A stretch of 64,000 nucleotides of DNA from Hypoxylon rubiginosum (GCA_902806565.1 CADCXA010000031.1:1984001-2048000); one strand, 5' to 3'. Counted from the stretch's first letter, positions 1 through 12,386 are shown. Notes: generated by a model not told the origin, from the letters alone. Translations and numbers: made by a program.

Positions 1-955
1 GATTCTCGTAGCTCACACTCGCTTCGACTAATAATCATCCTTCAATATCTCGATTCACTCAAAGCTGACAGCCTAAGATGAATAATATCGTATATACCGT
101 TACGTTATTTCCAACCTCTGAATGTTTATTGAGAGTAACTCGGTTCGTAATGTAAATGTAGAAGTCTATCGAAGAAGTCATCCGTCGCTATCTAGAGGTC
201 TAGCTAAGAGATATAAGTGCTCGTTCAACTGAAAGTCATGGTTCTCAACATAGGCATTGGGTGTTCTTATAGCTAAAGCATATACAAATACCCTTTCGAC
301 ATTCTTGCCTGAGATGACAAAGAAAAGCGTTACATCCATTTTAGGTATATCGGACTGGGCTGCCGCGGCTGAATGTAGCGCGGTCGAATTTAAGCGGTGC
401 AGGGGGGTTACGGATGAACACATCTTCTCCCTACCTCATGGTACCTTAGAAGTTGAATACTTCTGTGTATCTGATAGCTTAAATCGATACTATGGTACAC
501 GTGGCTATAAAAGAAGACATTCATATGTATTGGAAGCAGGAAAAAGGTAATTGGATCGGTCCGTGACGTTTCATATTTGTCGCAAAAGCGACGCCGCTTC
601 TACGTCAGATGTAGAAACGCCTTATGTACGACAATATTCGGTGTTACGACCCAGGCCGATCAAGACTCTGCCAGAACTCCCAAGCCGAGATGCCATAACT
701 TCGTAGTCATTGAATCAGGCCATTATTACCTTGTTTAGCTCATCTATATTCCTCATTACATTGGATAAGACAGGAGTGTGAGATGAGCATAGTAATCGTT
801 ACTCTCCGAATACATCTACGAATCCAGGCATCCCAAGTCATTCCAGGAAAATTGGTCATGGTAGCGACAGCTGGAGAACTTTAGCTAGACCACCGAAGAA
901 TAACAAACCGAATATTCTATAAGAATACCCTACCTACCTGCCTACCTACCCAGGC
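1..955. other. Intergenic, no gene recognised
   Basis: The open frames here are short, overlap on both strands and resemble no family I know. The last part, about 920-955, has a CCTACCTACC-type short repeat just upstream of the alpha/beta hydrolase start, a motif that recurs in other intergenic parts of the window. Confidence 0.5.
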
Positions 956-2050
956 ATGTCGCTCGGAAAGGGGCCTACCGTCCTCATGGACAAACTCAAG
1001 CTCGTCAACGATAACAATAACGCGGGGCCATCGATTCAGAGCTACCCAGTGTCATCGAAGTCGCGCCACGCTCTGAAGTTCGACCCCGAATACGCGCGAT
1101 GGAGGGAGCCGTTCGGCGACAAAACGCGCGTGCCGCCGTGCGACACGCCTCTCGCGTTCCGCCGGTTCAACGAAACCTTCATGCGCGCCGTGTGGGCGCG
1201 TCTCCCGCCGCAGCCGAGCATCGTCCGGACACGGCACAGGTGCGCCTCCTACGACGGTGTCGAGATCGACATCGTGCGGTTCGCCACAGCGGAACAGATG
1301 AAGGGCGAGGCGGCCGCGCAGCCGGCAGTCCTGTACCTGCACGGCGGCGCCATGATCGCCATGAGCGTCGACATCTTCGCGCCGCGACTTGCGGGCCTGG
1401 CGGCTGAGTCGGGAGTTCAGGTCTTCGGCGTCGAGTACCGCCTCGCGCCCGAGCACCCGCATCCGACGCCGGTGGAGGACTGCTATGCGGCCTTGGCGTG
1501 GCTCTCGACTCACGCTGCAGAGCTGCACGTCGACCCGGCGCGTCTTGGACTCATGGGGGACAGCGCCGGCGGAGGACTCGCTGCAGGTACTGCGCTCATG
1601 GCTCGCGATCGCCAACTAAGTCCGCCGGTCAAGAAGCAGATCCTCATATATCCTATGCTCGACGACAGGTCCGCCGCGGCTTTATCTCGTGCGAACCCTA
1701 CTAGCCTCCTGGAGGACTTTGCGACCATCCCACTTTCCATTATCACGATGGGTTGGGAGGCGTATGTCGGCAAGGAAAAGGCGGGCAAGGCCGATGCGGA
1801 TGTAAGCCAGTACGCGGCGCCGGGGCGAGCAAGTGACCTGCGGGGACTACCTAGCACGTATATAGACGTGGGCGGATTGGACTTATTTAGGGACGAATGC
1901 GCGTCCTTCGCGGCCGGACTGGCTGCCGCCGACGTCGAGGTTGAGTTCCATCTCTTTCCCGGATTACCTCATGGGTTTGAGTCAGCTAGCGACATCGGTG
2001 CTACGAAAAGAGCAGGCGAAGGACGAATTAGATGGATGAGGGATTTGTGA
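956..2050 (+). CDS. Alpha/beta hydrolase, hormone-sensitive-lipase (HSL, fold-3) type
   Basis: Single-exon gene of 364 residues. It has the HSL-family signature: an oxyanion-hole HGG motif at residues 129-131, nucleophile elbow GDSAG at 201-205 (Ser203), and a likely catalytic Asp309 in GGLDLFRDE and His339 in LPHGFE. YRLAPEH at 161-167 is also typical of the family. These enzymes hydrolyse short or medium acyl esters; the physiological substrate cannot be read from the sequence. There is no signal peptide, so a cytosolic enzyme is expected. The length matches the family and the triad is complete, so it should be active. The 5' half is GC-rich coding sequence, unlike the AT-richer flanks. It is convergent with the decarboxylase gene, with a tRNA between them. 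The first ATG is used; a later start at residue 11 is possible. Confidence 0.88.
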   Translation: MSLGKGPTVLMDKLKLVNDNNNAGPSIQSYPVSSKSRHALKFDPEYARWREPFGDKTRVPPCDTPLAFRRFNETFMRAVWARLPPQPSIVRTRHRCASYDGVEIDIVRFATAEQMKGEAAAQPAVLYLHGGAMIAMSVDIFAPRLAGLAAESGVQVFGVEYRLAPEHPHPTPVEDCYAALAWLSTHAAELHVDPARLGLMGDSAGGGLAAGTALMARDRQLSPPVKKQILIYPMLDDRSAAALSRANPTSLLEDFATIPLSIITMGWEAYVGKEKAGKADADVSQYAAPGRASDLRGLPSTYIDVGGLDLFRDECASFAAGLAAADVEVEFHLFPGLPHGFESASDIGATKRAGEGRIRWMRDL

Positions 2051-2212
2051 TACGGGATGACTGGTAGTTAAGCAGTTGAATGACATTGCTGTGTATATCG
2101 AAGTCATAATAGAAGAGAATCGTTAAGAGCTTAAAGAAGAAAAAAGAAAAGGAAAAAAAAAAAGAACAATTTGGTTGCCAATCCCAGTGAACTAGGATTG
2201 CATCAGGAATTG

Positions 2213-2285
2213 AGCCCGATGCGGGGGTCGAACCCGCAACCTTGAGATTAAGAGTCTCACGCTCTACCGATTGAGCTAACCGGGC
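2213..2285 (-). tRNA. tRNA-Lys(CTT): tRNA-Lys (anticodon CTT)
   Basis: Read on the minus strand this is a complete 73-nt cloverleaf. The acceptor stem is GCCCGGT paired with ATCGGGC, the D-arm contains TAGCTCAATCGGTAGAGC, and the anticodon stem TGAGA/TCTCA carries the loop CTCTTAA (anticodon CTT). The T-arm is GCGGGTTCGACCCCCGC. Both internal promoter boxes (A and B) are present. There is no intron, and CCA is not encoded, as expected in a eukaryote. Confidence 0.97.
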
Positions 2286-2826
2286 AGGCTATTGGCCTGC
2301 TGAACGTGGAAGGCGAGTTTGGTATAGGTAATTCTATAGCAAACTGCAACGGAGAGAGAATGGTCCTATCGATAAGGCAGATAACGAGTTACCGGCTAAT
2401 CATACCTTAGCGCCTAACTCCCGGTGATGTCAGTGGCAGCTCTTAATCCGAAAGGTCTCTAGTGGTATCGTGGTTAAGATTCAACTGGAAAGGAAATAGA
2501 TATGCTTCAAGATTCAAGACTGCTATGCGAATGGAAGAATCCTATAGGCTTTTCTGAGGCCTTTGAGCAACTAGCTGTGGAAATTTCGGTCAGAAGACTT
2601 ATTTGGTAAACAGCTAGACATCTGAGGGATGAGAGGTAGGTATATTGAGGCCGTGCAAGATGTTTTTCTAGAGGAAGTGTGATGTAAACAGCTCTACATA
2701 GTAGGTGAAACTTTACTGGCTCAGTGAGACGTCATATAGAAAGAAAAAAACAAGAGGTTGCTACATGCAAGCACATGCATATTGCCCATGCCACAAATCC
2801 AAGGTACTAGGCATGATCACCCAGTC
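2286..2826. other. Intergenic, possible tRNA relic
   Basis: No gene is recognised. Around 2456-2490 the sequence TAGTGGTATCGTGGTTAAGAT resembles the D-arm (A box) of a tRNA-Asp/Glu-type gene, but no anticodon stem or acceptor stem can be completed. It is at best a relic. Confidence 0.4.
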
Positions 2827-4588
2827 CTACAAAGCCACAACCTCCCTCCCAACCTCCCGCAGTGCCCTCACCAGGCCCTCCACCGTACCCCTCAGCGTCT
2901 GGCAGTTGACCACGACGCGGAACAGGCTTCCCTTCTCGCCCGGCGCGTAGTCGATCATGAACCCCCGCGGCACCAGCCTCGCCACCATCTCCCGCGTCCG
3001 GCGCGTGTTCTCCTCGGCGTCGTCCGGCAGCACCCCGCCGCCGGGCGTGTAGTAGAAGCACACCTGAAGACAGGGGGGCGGGCTGCTTGATAGCAGGAAG
3101 AAATCGCCCGACTCTTGTACCAGCGTCGCCAGGTACGCGGCCGTGGCGAACGCGCCGTCGACGCGGCGCGCGAGCCCCGCCTCGCCGTAGTAGATCCACG
3201 CGAGCGCCAGGTTCAGCGCGTCGCCGCGGCGTCCGCACTGCAACGTCAGGTCCGCCAGGTCCCATATCTCCTCATCGCCCTCGCTGCCGGGATCATGGAA
3301 CAGGTAACCTGCGCGCAGGGTGTTGGCGCGCTGGAACACGGAGACGTCGTTGGTCAGCAGGAACGAGCAGGGCACGGGCACGTTGAGCATCTTGTGCGGG
3401 TTGACGGTTAACGAGTCGGCGTGCTCGGCGCCCGCGAGCTTGTGCCGCTGCGCCGCCGAGAACACCGCCGGCCCGCCCCACGAGCCGTCCACGTGTAGCC
3501 ACAGCCCGGTCTCCTTGCAGACGGCTGCGATCTCGGCGAACGGGTCGTACGAGCCCCATACCGTCGTCCCCGCCGTCGCGTTGACGTAGAGGGGCGTCTT
3601 GCCCTCGTCTTTGGCACGCCGGATGGCGTCGCGCAGCGCGGCCGGGACCATGCGGCCGGCGGAGTCGACGGCGACTTTGACGACGCTGTCGGACCCCATG
3701 CCGCACGCCACCGCGGCCTTCTCTACCGAGTAGTGCCCGTGTTCGCTGGTGAAGAGTGCGAACCGGTGACCGGCGCTGCCTGCCGTCTTGGTCTCGGGGA
3801 ACAGCGTGTTGCGCGCTATCACAAGCGATGTCAAATTTGAGGCGCTGCCGCCTTGGCAGGTGATGCCGCCCGCCCTGGGACCCGTAAACCCGAAGAGGTT
3901 TGCGAGCCTCTTCGCCACGGTCTTCTCGATGATCGTGAGGGCCGGCGAGGTCTTGAATATGTGTACCTAAGCATATGGAATTAGATTGTTGGCACAGTAC
4001 CGAAGGGGTGAATGGATTTACATTTGTGTTTAACACTGTTAAGACAAGTTCAGATGCTACGCCAACCTGTATAGAAATATGAGTTAGTTCTGCCAATCTA
4101 CTATTGATTACTGCTGGGGAGTAAGGGGACTCACCGGGCTAATGCTAGAATATAGCTTGTCGAGAAACCCCTGATCCCAAGTATTCACGCTGTAGCGCAA
4201 AATAGTCTGAACAATATCTAGCAATCCCTCTCGTCCAGCCCCGTCCTTGGGCATAGATATGTTGAGTTTCTTCACTAAGTCTTCCGGCTTGTGATAATCC
4301 ACCAGAACATTTCGCCCCGGCGCTCCTTGAGAGTCCGCAGCTATATAGCCGCTAGCTCGACTAGGGGCTGCGTCGTCTGCATTTTTGATGAATGGTACGA
4401 CGAGAGATTTTACTGCATCGATCAACTAGGGACACATTAATCATGTTGACGTCGAATTGTGGCATTACTCGACATCGAGAGCCTTAGATAGGGGCGCTCT
4501 TCTCACTTACATCTTCAACTTCACCTGCCCTATTCAGCTGTGTTTCTTCCGCTTCGCTATGCCCATTAACTTCGGTGTGAGAAGACAT
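2827..4588 (-). CDS. PLP-dependent group II decarboxylase (glutamate / cysteine-sulfinate decarboxylase family)
   Basis: Proposed exons on the minus strand: 4588-4511, 4425-4135, 4066-4022 and 3966-2827. All junctions are in phase, giving 517 residues, the usual length for the family. The introns have GT/AG ends. The PLP-binding motif NPHKM places the Schiff-base lysine near residue 330. HVDGSWGG (about 296-303) is the cofactor-Asp motif in the form seen in cysteine-sulfinate-type members, and GGSASNL is the phosphate-binding loop. Exon 3 (VGVASELVLTVLNTN) matches the conserved segment before the VHIFKTSPALT block, which supports the two small introns. These enzymes decarboxylate an acidic or aromatic L-amino acid in the cytosol; which one cannot be decided here. 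Alternatives are tyrosine or diaminobutyrate decarboxylase-like proteins. Confidence 0.88.
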
Positions 4589-5682
4589 CTTGAATGGCGG
4601 TAGACAGACAATATTATTGAAATGAAGTAAAATTGATATATAACAGCAGATGTCTGCTTAAACCCCGTTTACTGGAAGGATGCGACTTTCATATTTGCCT
4701 GTCTCGTGGTACTTTGAGAATTTCCGGACTTCCTTTTCCGTAATGATGTACTTGTTAAATTGCCGAGAGACTCCACTCATCTGGACTGGCAGTCACCCGC
4801 GAGAAGAGATGGCGCATTCTTGGCATTTTTTCAAGTATTAACATCACACTTTGTACTCAAAATAATTATTTAAATAAAATTTAAAAATAGGAAAAATTTA
4901 ACATAAAGTTATTTAAGAGCTTTTTTCCCTATAAGAGCTTTTTGTATTATTTTAACTTAAAAGGTGCTGAAGTTATATTAAGTTAAAAATAATATACCTT
5001 CATTTTAACAACGTATATGTTCAGCATAAGCATTTACCAGCGAATTCCCTAGGAAATAAAATTAAAAAAATTACAGATTAATAAAGCTATTTTTTACAAG
5101 CATACTGATATAAATTATGAGTAAATAACTTGTGGTATTGTTAATATTAAATTGGTTTATTTAAAAGGGTTTTGGTAGTAGTTTGGTGGAATGCGCCTTA
5201 TTCTCTCGCGGGTGGCCGACTGGTTCTTGAACTATTATTTGATGACGATTGCGTGCTTCCCGAGCTTCTAATGTAAGAATTAAATAGGCTAGATAGTTTC
5301 TAAGTTACCTAGGGGTATAGTAGTTGTTTATGGTCCATAAAAGAACTGGCGTATCTTCGATGGCTGACTTACTGTAAGTTGTCGAAGAAGGATAATATGC
5401 AAATGAGCACGGCATAGTAGCGCTGCTGTATAGATCATCGACTATTCAGTCCGTAATATTTTGCTCTTTTTAATAGAAAAGATTAGAATTTCTGTGTTGA
5501 TAGCCCCGTGGGTATCGTGGATTAATTTCATACGGGTAGCTCGTACAAATGCCATATCAGTGTCGCCAAATACCTAAAGCTCATGCAGTGATCCGACCTA
5601 CTATACGCCCGAGAGAGAAAAAGAAGAAAAAAGCGGTATCATTCAATCCGTCTATCCGTTGCATCATATCCTCGTAGCATTC
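4589..5682. other. Intergenic with an AT-rich patch
   Basis: No gene is seen. About 4855-5170 is strongly A+T-rich with long TAAA/TTAA runs, compatible with an old RIP-affected repeat fragment, but no terminal repeats could be paired. Confidence 0.45.
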
Positions 5683-6505
5683 TCAGTCGACGCGCTTCTT
5701 GGTATCTGGCGATTCTCCTCCATTTTGTTCGGTCGCTTTCCCATTACTGGCTCCTATGTCGCCGTCACCTTCGTCTTCGTCCCATGCGTCCACCGCATTT
5801 TCGTCCCAGTTGTCAACTTCCTCTTCTAATGTGGCACTTCGTTCGTTTCCGGCTGCCGACATAACACCCTCCTCTTGGAGCCCAACACCCTCGCCTAACT
5901 CGAGGTCGCCGTCGTCTTCACCGGGAACGGCGTTATACTGCCTGCGCAATCGCTTTCTCTCTAGCATCCGCAAGTGGTACCAGGAACACAGTCCGAGTGC
6001 CACTAAACTGCCGACAATATTGGCGACGATATCGTAGGGGTCGAACTCTCGGCCGTTCGGGAGGAAGCCTTGGAGGAATTCGGAGCCGACGCCAAGACAT
6101 AATGTGCATACGACAACGGTCAGGTTGAGAGTGCGACGACGGTTCGTATCGAGGATCCAGTAGAAGGCGGTTGTTAGGAGGAAGAAAGTCAAGAAGTGTA
6201 GGAATTTATCGTTGACGATAGTGTCGAGCTGGAGGGACGAGAGCCCTGCATAGCCCGCGAGAAGGCATAGCAGGGAAAATATACCTATAAATATATCTAT
6301 TAGCTTATAGTTCTATAAGTACCTAACATATATATCGAGGATCAAGCGTATGTTGTTCTTGAAGCTTGAAGCTCGAAGCTCGTCGTGGAGGATCCAAGGG
6401 GAGCTCCGGGCTGCCGGGCTGCCGAAGAACAAAAAGCGAGCGAAGAGAGAAGCAGAAGCAGAAGCAAGAGTATAACGAACCTGCAAAGGGTAGACGAATG
6501 CGCAT
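5683..6505 (-). CDS. VanZ-like integral membrane protein
   Basis: Exons 6505-6481 and 6284-5683 (intron of 196 bp, donor GTTCGT, acceptor TTATAG) give 208 residues. The first exon encodes only MRIRLPFAG, the conserved N-terminus of fungal VanZ-like proteins, which supports the model. Three or four hydrophobic segments lie within residues 5-120. The VanZ-type motif EFLQGFLPNGREFDPYDI is followed by NIVGSLVAL. After the last membrane segment there is a basic stretch (KRLRRQ), then a long acidic Asp/Glu-rich tail likely to face the cytosol. The function of eukaryotic VanZ-like proteins is unknown; the name comes from a bacterial teicoplanin-resistance protein and does not imply that activity. 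Confidence 0.82.
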
Positions 6506-7344
6506 GTTCGATTCTATGGGTATTTAGACTGTGATAACTCGCATGGACATGATTTCTAAGGGAGTAGTAAGCGGGAAGAATATTTGAGGTCGGACACGAA
6601 AGGTGTTCTTGAAAAGCGCAAGGCCGGGGTGAAGCTTCAGTTGATCTTCTTGGTAAGTTGGTAGCGATGAGAGCAAACGAGACAAGTTAGGCTAGGCTAG
6701 GTACCTATGTAGGTAGGCTAACACCCAAAGGACAGTCTCCACCTTTTTCCTTCGGCTTTGGGTTCTTTCGTCACACTTCCAATGCCCAGTATCCAGCCCC
6801 GTGTCCAGCCCTGCTGAAAAAAGGCTGTCCCAGGTGGGGAACCGGGCTGAATTACCTAAGCTGTCTTCTAGCAACCCGTACCCTTCTGACTTTATTATCT
6901 GCACCTGGCCGTCTGGATTAGCAGGGGGGTAGGGAACATATTTCTCCACTACCTAAGCCACCTATTATTATCAGATTCAGATCGAGGCCCTCTCCACAGC
7001 TCTCACAGCTCTAGTGTGCGGGTGTAAAACCATGCAGGTTTTAGGGAAATGCATATATACATGTAAGTCTAGGTATGTACATAGACTATTATTTATATGC
7101 GAGAGTCGAAGGTTCATTGGATCAGTATTTGTCTGGTCATATTCGAAATGGTAGTGCTTGGTAAGGAAATCTGAACGAATTCTCACATAATGTTTTGCTG
7201 TGGCTGTGTAAGTAGATCTGTGGCTACTCAGTCTATCTCTTAGGTGTGCTAGGTGTGCTAGGTGTGATGGATTATTACCTAAGAATCATTCGATTCAATG
7301 GGGAGAACAGGGAGTTTGGCCGCTTGCGGGGACTTTGACTGGTA
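6506..7344. other. Intergenic
   Basis: No gene is recognised. A GTGTGCTAG-type 9-bp unit is repeated about three times near 7240-7268, and TACCTAGGTA-like words occur near 6700-6715. Confidence 0.45.
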
Positions 7345-7956
7345 CAGTGAAACCGGTCCATAGCGAATCCACTTTATTACGAATTCGCGTTATAATGAAC
7401 CGATATGTAAAACGCCCGTTTTTCCCATATAAATAACGAATTTTTTTCGTATAACAAAATTTGTAAATTTCTTTAATTGGCCATATGTAATTTGTTATAA
7501 GCATGTAATTTAAAACAAAAGCCCTAGGTAATTTCCGTACGAAATTATATTAAAAAAAATAGGTTTTCTTAATATATTTATAAGATATTCGCGAAACTAT
7601 CGAATTGAGGCTCTCGGGATGCCCGAATCTATTATATTTATTTTATTAAGTGGTGGTTAGGTGCCGGAGCGTTGGATTTTATATTAGCAAGCTCGAGTAG
7701 ATCCACGGCTTATTAGAAGCTTAAAGCTCGAAGAAAGGGAGCTCAGGACCGAGAGGTTAAAGGTTATACGACTTAATTCTACGCAGACGACAATGGGGAG
7801 GTATCTAATACAAGGAAGTGGGTGATATTACCACCAAAATTTAAGTACTAATACAAAAGTGGAGTCGTAGGTGGAGAAATCTACCATATAACGAACCCCC
7901 TTTATAAGGAATTGAACCCCGTGTTTTTTACAATTCGTTATAGACCGGTTTCACTG
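7345..7956. mobile_element. Tc1/mariner (pogo/Fot1-type) non-autonomous element (MITE)
   Basis: The ends form inverted repeats. The left end begins CAGTGAAACCGGTCCATAGC and the right end, read in reverse, begins CAGTGAAACCGGTCTATAAC. About 23 of the first 25 positions match, and the two differences are C/T and G/A transitions. Both ends are flanked by TA (7343-7344 and 7957-7958), the target duplication of this superfamily. The ATAACGAA-like word is repeated in subterminal positions. The 612-bp interior has no transposase frame and is very A+T-rich in its left half (about 7430-7640), suggesting RIP. It would depend on a transposase supplied elsewhere. Confidence 0.85.
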
Positions 7957-8838
7957 TACCTACAGCCTTCGAACTTTATAATCAATTAGATACAAGTCTT
8001 TCAAGTATAAAGATGAGGATGCACAAGCAACCACCGTCGAAGGACAATGAAAATTAATCTCCAACTGCTCAGTGTGCTATTAATAGGTATACAGAGGCGA
8101 ATTGACTCGTTAGACAAAGTGCGTGGGTAGTTTAAGGCATGGTCGACATAAGAGGCTATTGTATTATCTGGCAATTCGATATTGTATCAGCCTCCTTCAG
8201 CGCAATAATTTGAGAGCACGGGCGAATAGAGTGTACAAAGTGCAGTACAAGTTGCAAGTAAGCGGGGGATTAAAATCGGGGGATAAAAAGGCCAGCTACA
8301 GGGGATGATAGCAGTCAATTGGTTCTCTGTCGGCTATCCCCTACAGCGAATGGTACTCCAGTGACGAAGGTAGAAATAAAGTATTGCCAAGGTACGTGTG
8401 GTGGTACCTTTGTAGTGGATTTGATATGGATGAGGTACATATAATACTGGGTACTGCTCACTGTAATGTAATGCTGAATGCTTAGTGCCCAGTACCAGTA
8501 GCCCAGTAGTGCAGTGGCCCAGTAGTGCAGTGGCCCAGTAGCCCACTGCCCAGTTAGCCCAGTGGCTAGGATCCGCTCAAAACCTCACGGGGCACTTTCG
8601 CCATAACCTCACCCTTTGAAAGTACGCGAAATCGCTTGGGACACGACCCATCGAGGCATCACCATTCTTATCGATTTTCCTTCCAAAACCTCATCGGCCA
8701 TCTAATTCGATGTCGCTCGTTTCCCCCGTATCAATATAGGGACCCCGGACGACCTATTCCCGAACCGACGCGACCGTTATTTCTTCCCGCATGGCTCCCG
8801 CCTCCAGCCCATCACTCTAACACGCCTGCAAGGCCATC
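7957..8838. other. Intergenic, upstream of spt7
   Basis: No gene is recognised. It contains the low-complexity tandem array at about 8480-8566 listed separately. The last 200 bp before 8839 are pyrimidine-rich and are the likely promoter and leader of spt7. Confidence 0.5.
8480..8566. repeat. Short imperfect tandem repeat (CAGTGGCCCAGTAG-like)
   Basis: The words CCCAGTAG, TGCAGTGGCCCAGTAG and CCCACTGCCCAG are repeated several times in about 90 bp. This is a minisatellite-like stretch upstream of spt7. No function can be read from it. Confidence 0.7.
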
Positions 8839-11800
8839 ATGTCCATCATGAACGGCCAGAACGCCTGGCCACCGCCGCAACAGTCCCATGTCATAGGGAA
8901 GCGTCCCTTTCGCCAATCCGACAATGCACATACCCAATCCAACGATGTTATGGATACTTCCGCCGCGTCGGTGCCTGAGGCACCAGATATCGACGAGGAC
9001 CGGGTGCGATCCCACTTCGCCGACATCTATCGTCGCGACGAGGAAAGAATTGCGCAAATGTTTGGACCCGACGGTTCCATTAATCGCGATGTTATAGAAT
9101 CCTGGAGACGCCCTGCTACTTCCGTTACCCTCCCCCCGACCACCGATCACTCCGCTATCGAGGAACGCCCTGTTAAGAGGGTGAAGAGGGTTATTGACGA
9201 AGATGATTACGGGGACGATGATGATGACGACGACGACGATGAAGACGAAGAGGATGAAAGAACTACCACTACTAGCCATATTAACTCCCTAAAATCCAAA
9301 GCCGCCTCTGCTGCCGCCGCCGCCGCCGCCAAGGGCCTTCCATCTCCCACCAAGTCGGGCAGCTCCCCCATAGCCTTCGCTCCATCGCCATACGACAAAG
9401 CGAAAGAGGATGCATCGCAAGGCACGCAGGCGTCACAGGCGCAGGCTAACAACTCCGAAGACGCGCGAAAGCAGTTGGAAGAGGCGCGTAAAGATACCGA
9501 GGAGGCTGCCAAGCGCAGTTTCCATACCATATTTTACACCTTGGAAAATGATCGTGCGGCTATGCTGGAACAGCAGCAGCTCGAGGAGTCTGAGAAGCAA
9601 CTCCAGGCCGAGATGGATAAAAACACGAACAACAATACGAGCGGAGGCACCTCTGGAGAAAACCACGGGTCGCTAAGTAGCGCGAACCTCGGCGCGTCGA
9701 GCTTGACCCTTAAGCACCTTATCGCGCGCATAGACATGAAGCGCGATATGGTACATGCTTCAGATGCCGAACTGCGCTCGCTGATGAACGAAGTTCGCAA
9801 GAATAGAAGCAAGTGGGCTAGTGAGGAAAATGTCAACCAGGAGGAACTTTACGAAGCCGTGGAGAAGGTCTTGACTGAGCTCAAAGCGCACACCGAATAC
9901 TCGACACCTTTCCTTCAGAGAGTGAATAAGAAGGATGCTCCCGATTATTATAACTGTGAGTTTGCGCAACAAGACGGATTTTGATATATTGCTGACCCTG
10001 CTGCCAGTCATCAAACAACCCATGGACCTCGGATCCATGACCAAAAAGCTGAAGTCGTTGACTTACAAGTCCAAGGCGGACTTTGTTACGGATCTCAACT
10101 TGATATGGGACAACTGTCTACGATATAATCAGGACATGAACCACCCGCTACGACGGATGGCCAATGGGATGCGCAAAGAAGCAGAGAAGCTTATCCCCCT
10201 GATTCCAGACCTTGTCATCCGCCCTCGTGCAGAAGTCGAAGCCGAGGAGAGGCGAAAGCAGAATGGCGGTGACGATGACGCTGGTGATGATTCAGACGAT
10301 GAGCCGATAATGTCGTCTCGCGGACGAACCGCCGGCGGAGCCAAGGGGACCAAGTCTAGGAAGGCCCACTCTGATCAGAAAGAGGGAACGCCGAATATAG
10401 AGCAGAAACCGGTATTGCAGCTGAACGGTCTCCTTGCAAAAGCCCACCGTGAGGGTTCTGAAATGGATGGGAGCAATGGCTTCGCGACACCGCCTATCGG
10501 AGGCTCTATGACTCCGAGTGGGATTAACGGGCACTCCGGTGTAGGCAGCAATGCGGACGCCATGGACATCGACGGTCTGGAACTGAATGGTATGGCGCTC
10601 GGACAGGCCCTGGATGAAGCCGCCCAGCAAGCCTTCGAGGATGAAGAGTATAAGATCTGGAAGCAGGTTACCAAAAAGGACCGCGCCTTAATTACCAAGG
10701 AGCGATTTCAACTTTTCAACAATAACAAGCTGAATGTCGATGAGCCTGCGCTGCTCCGAACAAAGGCTGGCATGCGCCGATATTTACGCAGCCAGCAGCA
10801 GGCAGAAGCCATCGGTTTAGCCGGCTATATCCAGGATTCGTCAGCTGCCTCCGCCAAGGAGTCCAAGGCAACAGAGACCCTCGCAGAAGGCATGGAAGAA
10901 GACGAAGAAAAGGTCATCCCGGATTACTACGAACCCCAAAGTATCGTGCCCGATATCCCACCGAACCTACAGTGGGTCGAGGACAGCGAGGGTCAGGTTA
11001 TCAACCAGCATGAAGAATTTCTGCGCCAGCTACCATCTGGATATTTCATCGCGCCCAAAAGTAGTCTGACGCAGAAGTTTGATGCCAACCTTAAGCAGAT
11101 ACAGGAAACGCGAAAAGTCTGCTCGAAAATCGGTGTTATAAAACAGATGCAGCTGCAGACTCAAGTAGGATCTCGCATCACTCGTGAATGATCCTGGCTA
11201 ACTTCCCTAGGTGTATGCAAACCAATTTCCTAAGTACAATCCCGACCCATTCCAGGAGGTCGACGTCGAGCCGCATGTTACGTGTGGTGACGACATCGTC
11301 ATGGCGCCTGAGGTTTGCAGAGCAGCTTTGCAGCGATCCGTTGCCAAGATTTTTTATCACGCTGGCTTCGAGGAGCTTCAACCATCTGCGATGGACACGA
11401 TTACTGATATCGCTGCCGACTATTTTGGGAAATTTGTGAAAACCTTCAATACCTACACCGAAGTCGAGATGAAGGATCCGTCTCCGTTGTTACTCCAACG
11501 TGGGTACACCGCCCAGCCCCGATACAGCGATGAAGAAGCAATGTTACATACGCTTGCTGAAGGGGGTAATTCCGTCGAGTCGCTGGAAACATACGCCAAG
11601 GATGAGATCGAGAGGGCTGGGCATAAACTAAGCGGTATCCACGAGCGCATGAAATCACATTTGACTGATCTCCTGCGTCCCGCCGTAAGCGAGCCTGGAC
11701 AGGACGGTGCAGCGGCGTTCAGGGACGGAAGCGACCAGTTCATAGGGGGAGACTTTGCCGAAGAGCTCGGCGAGGACTTCTTCGGATTCAAGGAGCTCGG

Positions 11801-12386
11801 CCTTGCTGGAGAGATGGGTGGCATGCTTTCTGTTCCCCTCCATCTCCTCCAGTCGAGGGTACGCAACCAATACCAAGTCCAGAACCCGACTCAAAATCCT
11901 TCTGATGAGGTGCTCTTTGGCGATCTTTCGCCGCCCGACCCTGTTACCAAGGAGAATATCCAGGAACAAATCGGTCTTGTTAAGAACTTCTTCCTCGCAA
12001 AGTTACACGCTAACGGCGATACACCTTTGGTGGAAGATGAAGACCTTCCTGTCAAGCAACGACGACCTCGCCCGCGACTTGGTGCTACCGGCAAGATTGT
12101 CTCGCCGCCGAAACGGCCTCCCAAGGAGCAAAATGCTCTTAACAAGAAGAAAAAGAAAGAAGAGGCTCGCGCGGCCGAAGCCAGCAAGGCGGCAAACAAC
12201 GGTCCCGAGAAAGGCGGCCCCAAGAAAAAGAGCGTGTCTGTGCCGAACGGAACTGGGCCGCCCAATGGTGCATCTTTACCTGCTGCGCCACCTATGGAAC
12301 GTGCTGAGAGCATGCAGAGTCAAGGCAACAGCCAGACCGATAAAGACGAGAACGGCATGATCAGCCCGGAGAGCCTGGAGCGCTAA
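8839..12386 (+). CDS. spt7: SAGA complex subunit Spt7 (bromodomain plus histone fold)
   Basis: Exons 8839-9955, 10008-11164 and 11211-12386 join in phase to give about 1149 residues. Spt7 is a structural subunit of the SAGA histone-acetyltransferase coactivator in the nucleus. The first exon has an acidic run (about residues 127-142), an Ala-rich stretch and a coiled-coil-like Gln/Glu-rich region (about 200-265). The bromodomain spans about 330-440: TPFLQRV, then [10 protein letters not shown] across the first intron, then IWDNCLRYN with the acetyl-lysine-binding Asn. The start of exon 3 ([20 protein letters not shown], about 775-840) is the histone-fold (bromodomain-associated) segment that pairs with Ada1/Taf-type partners. 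The C-terminus is Lys-rich and disordered. The first junction gives YYN-F-IKQP, one residue unlike many bromodomains, but the splice consensus is good. This is a core housekeeping gene. Confidence 0.93.

Noticed and set aside
1052..1615. Long minus-strand frame within the alpha/beta hydrolase gene
   Set aside because: Antisense shadow of a GC-rich gene; Arg-rich composition without domain.
2456..2525. tRNA-like D-arm sequence on the plus strand near the tRNA-Lys gene
   Set aside because: Only the A-box-like part fits; no anticodon stem or acceptor stem can be formed.
7295..7504. 69-codon frame on the minus strand
   Set aside because: It lies across the left end of the pogo-type MITE and its composition reflects AT-rich repeat DNA.
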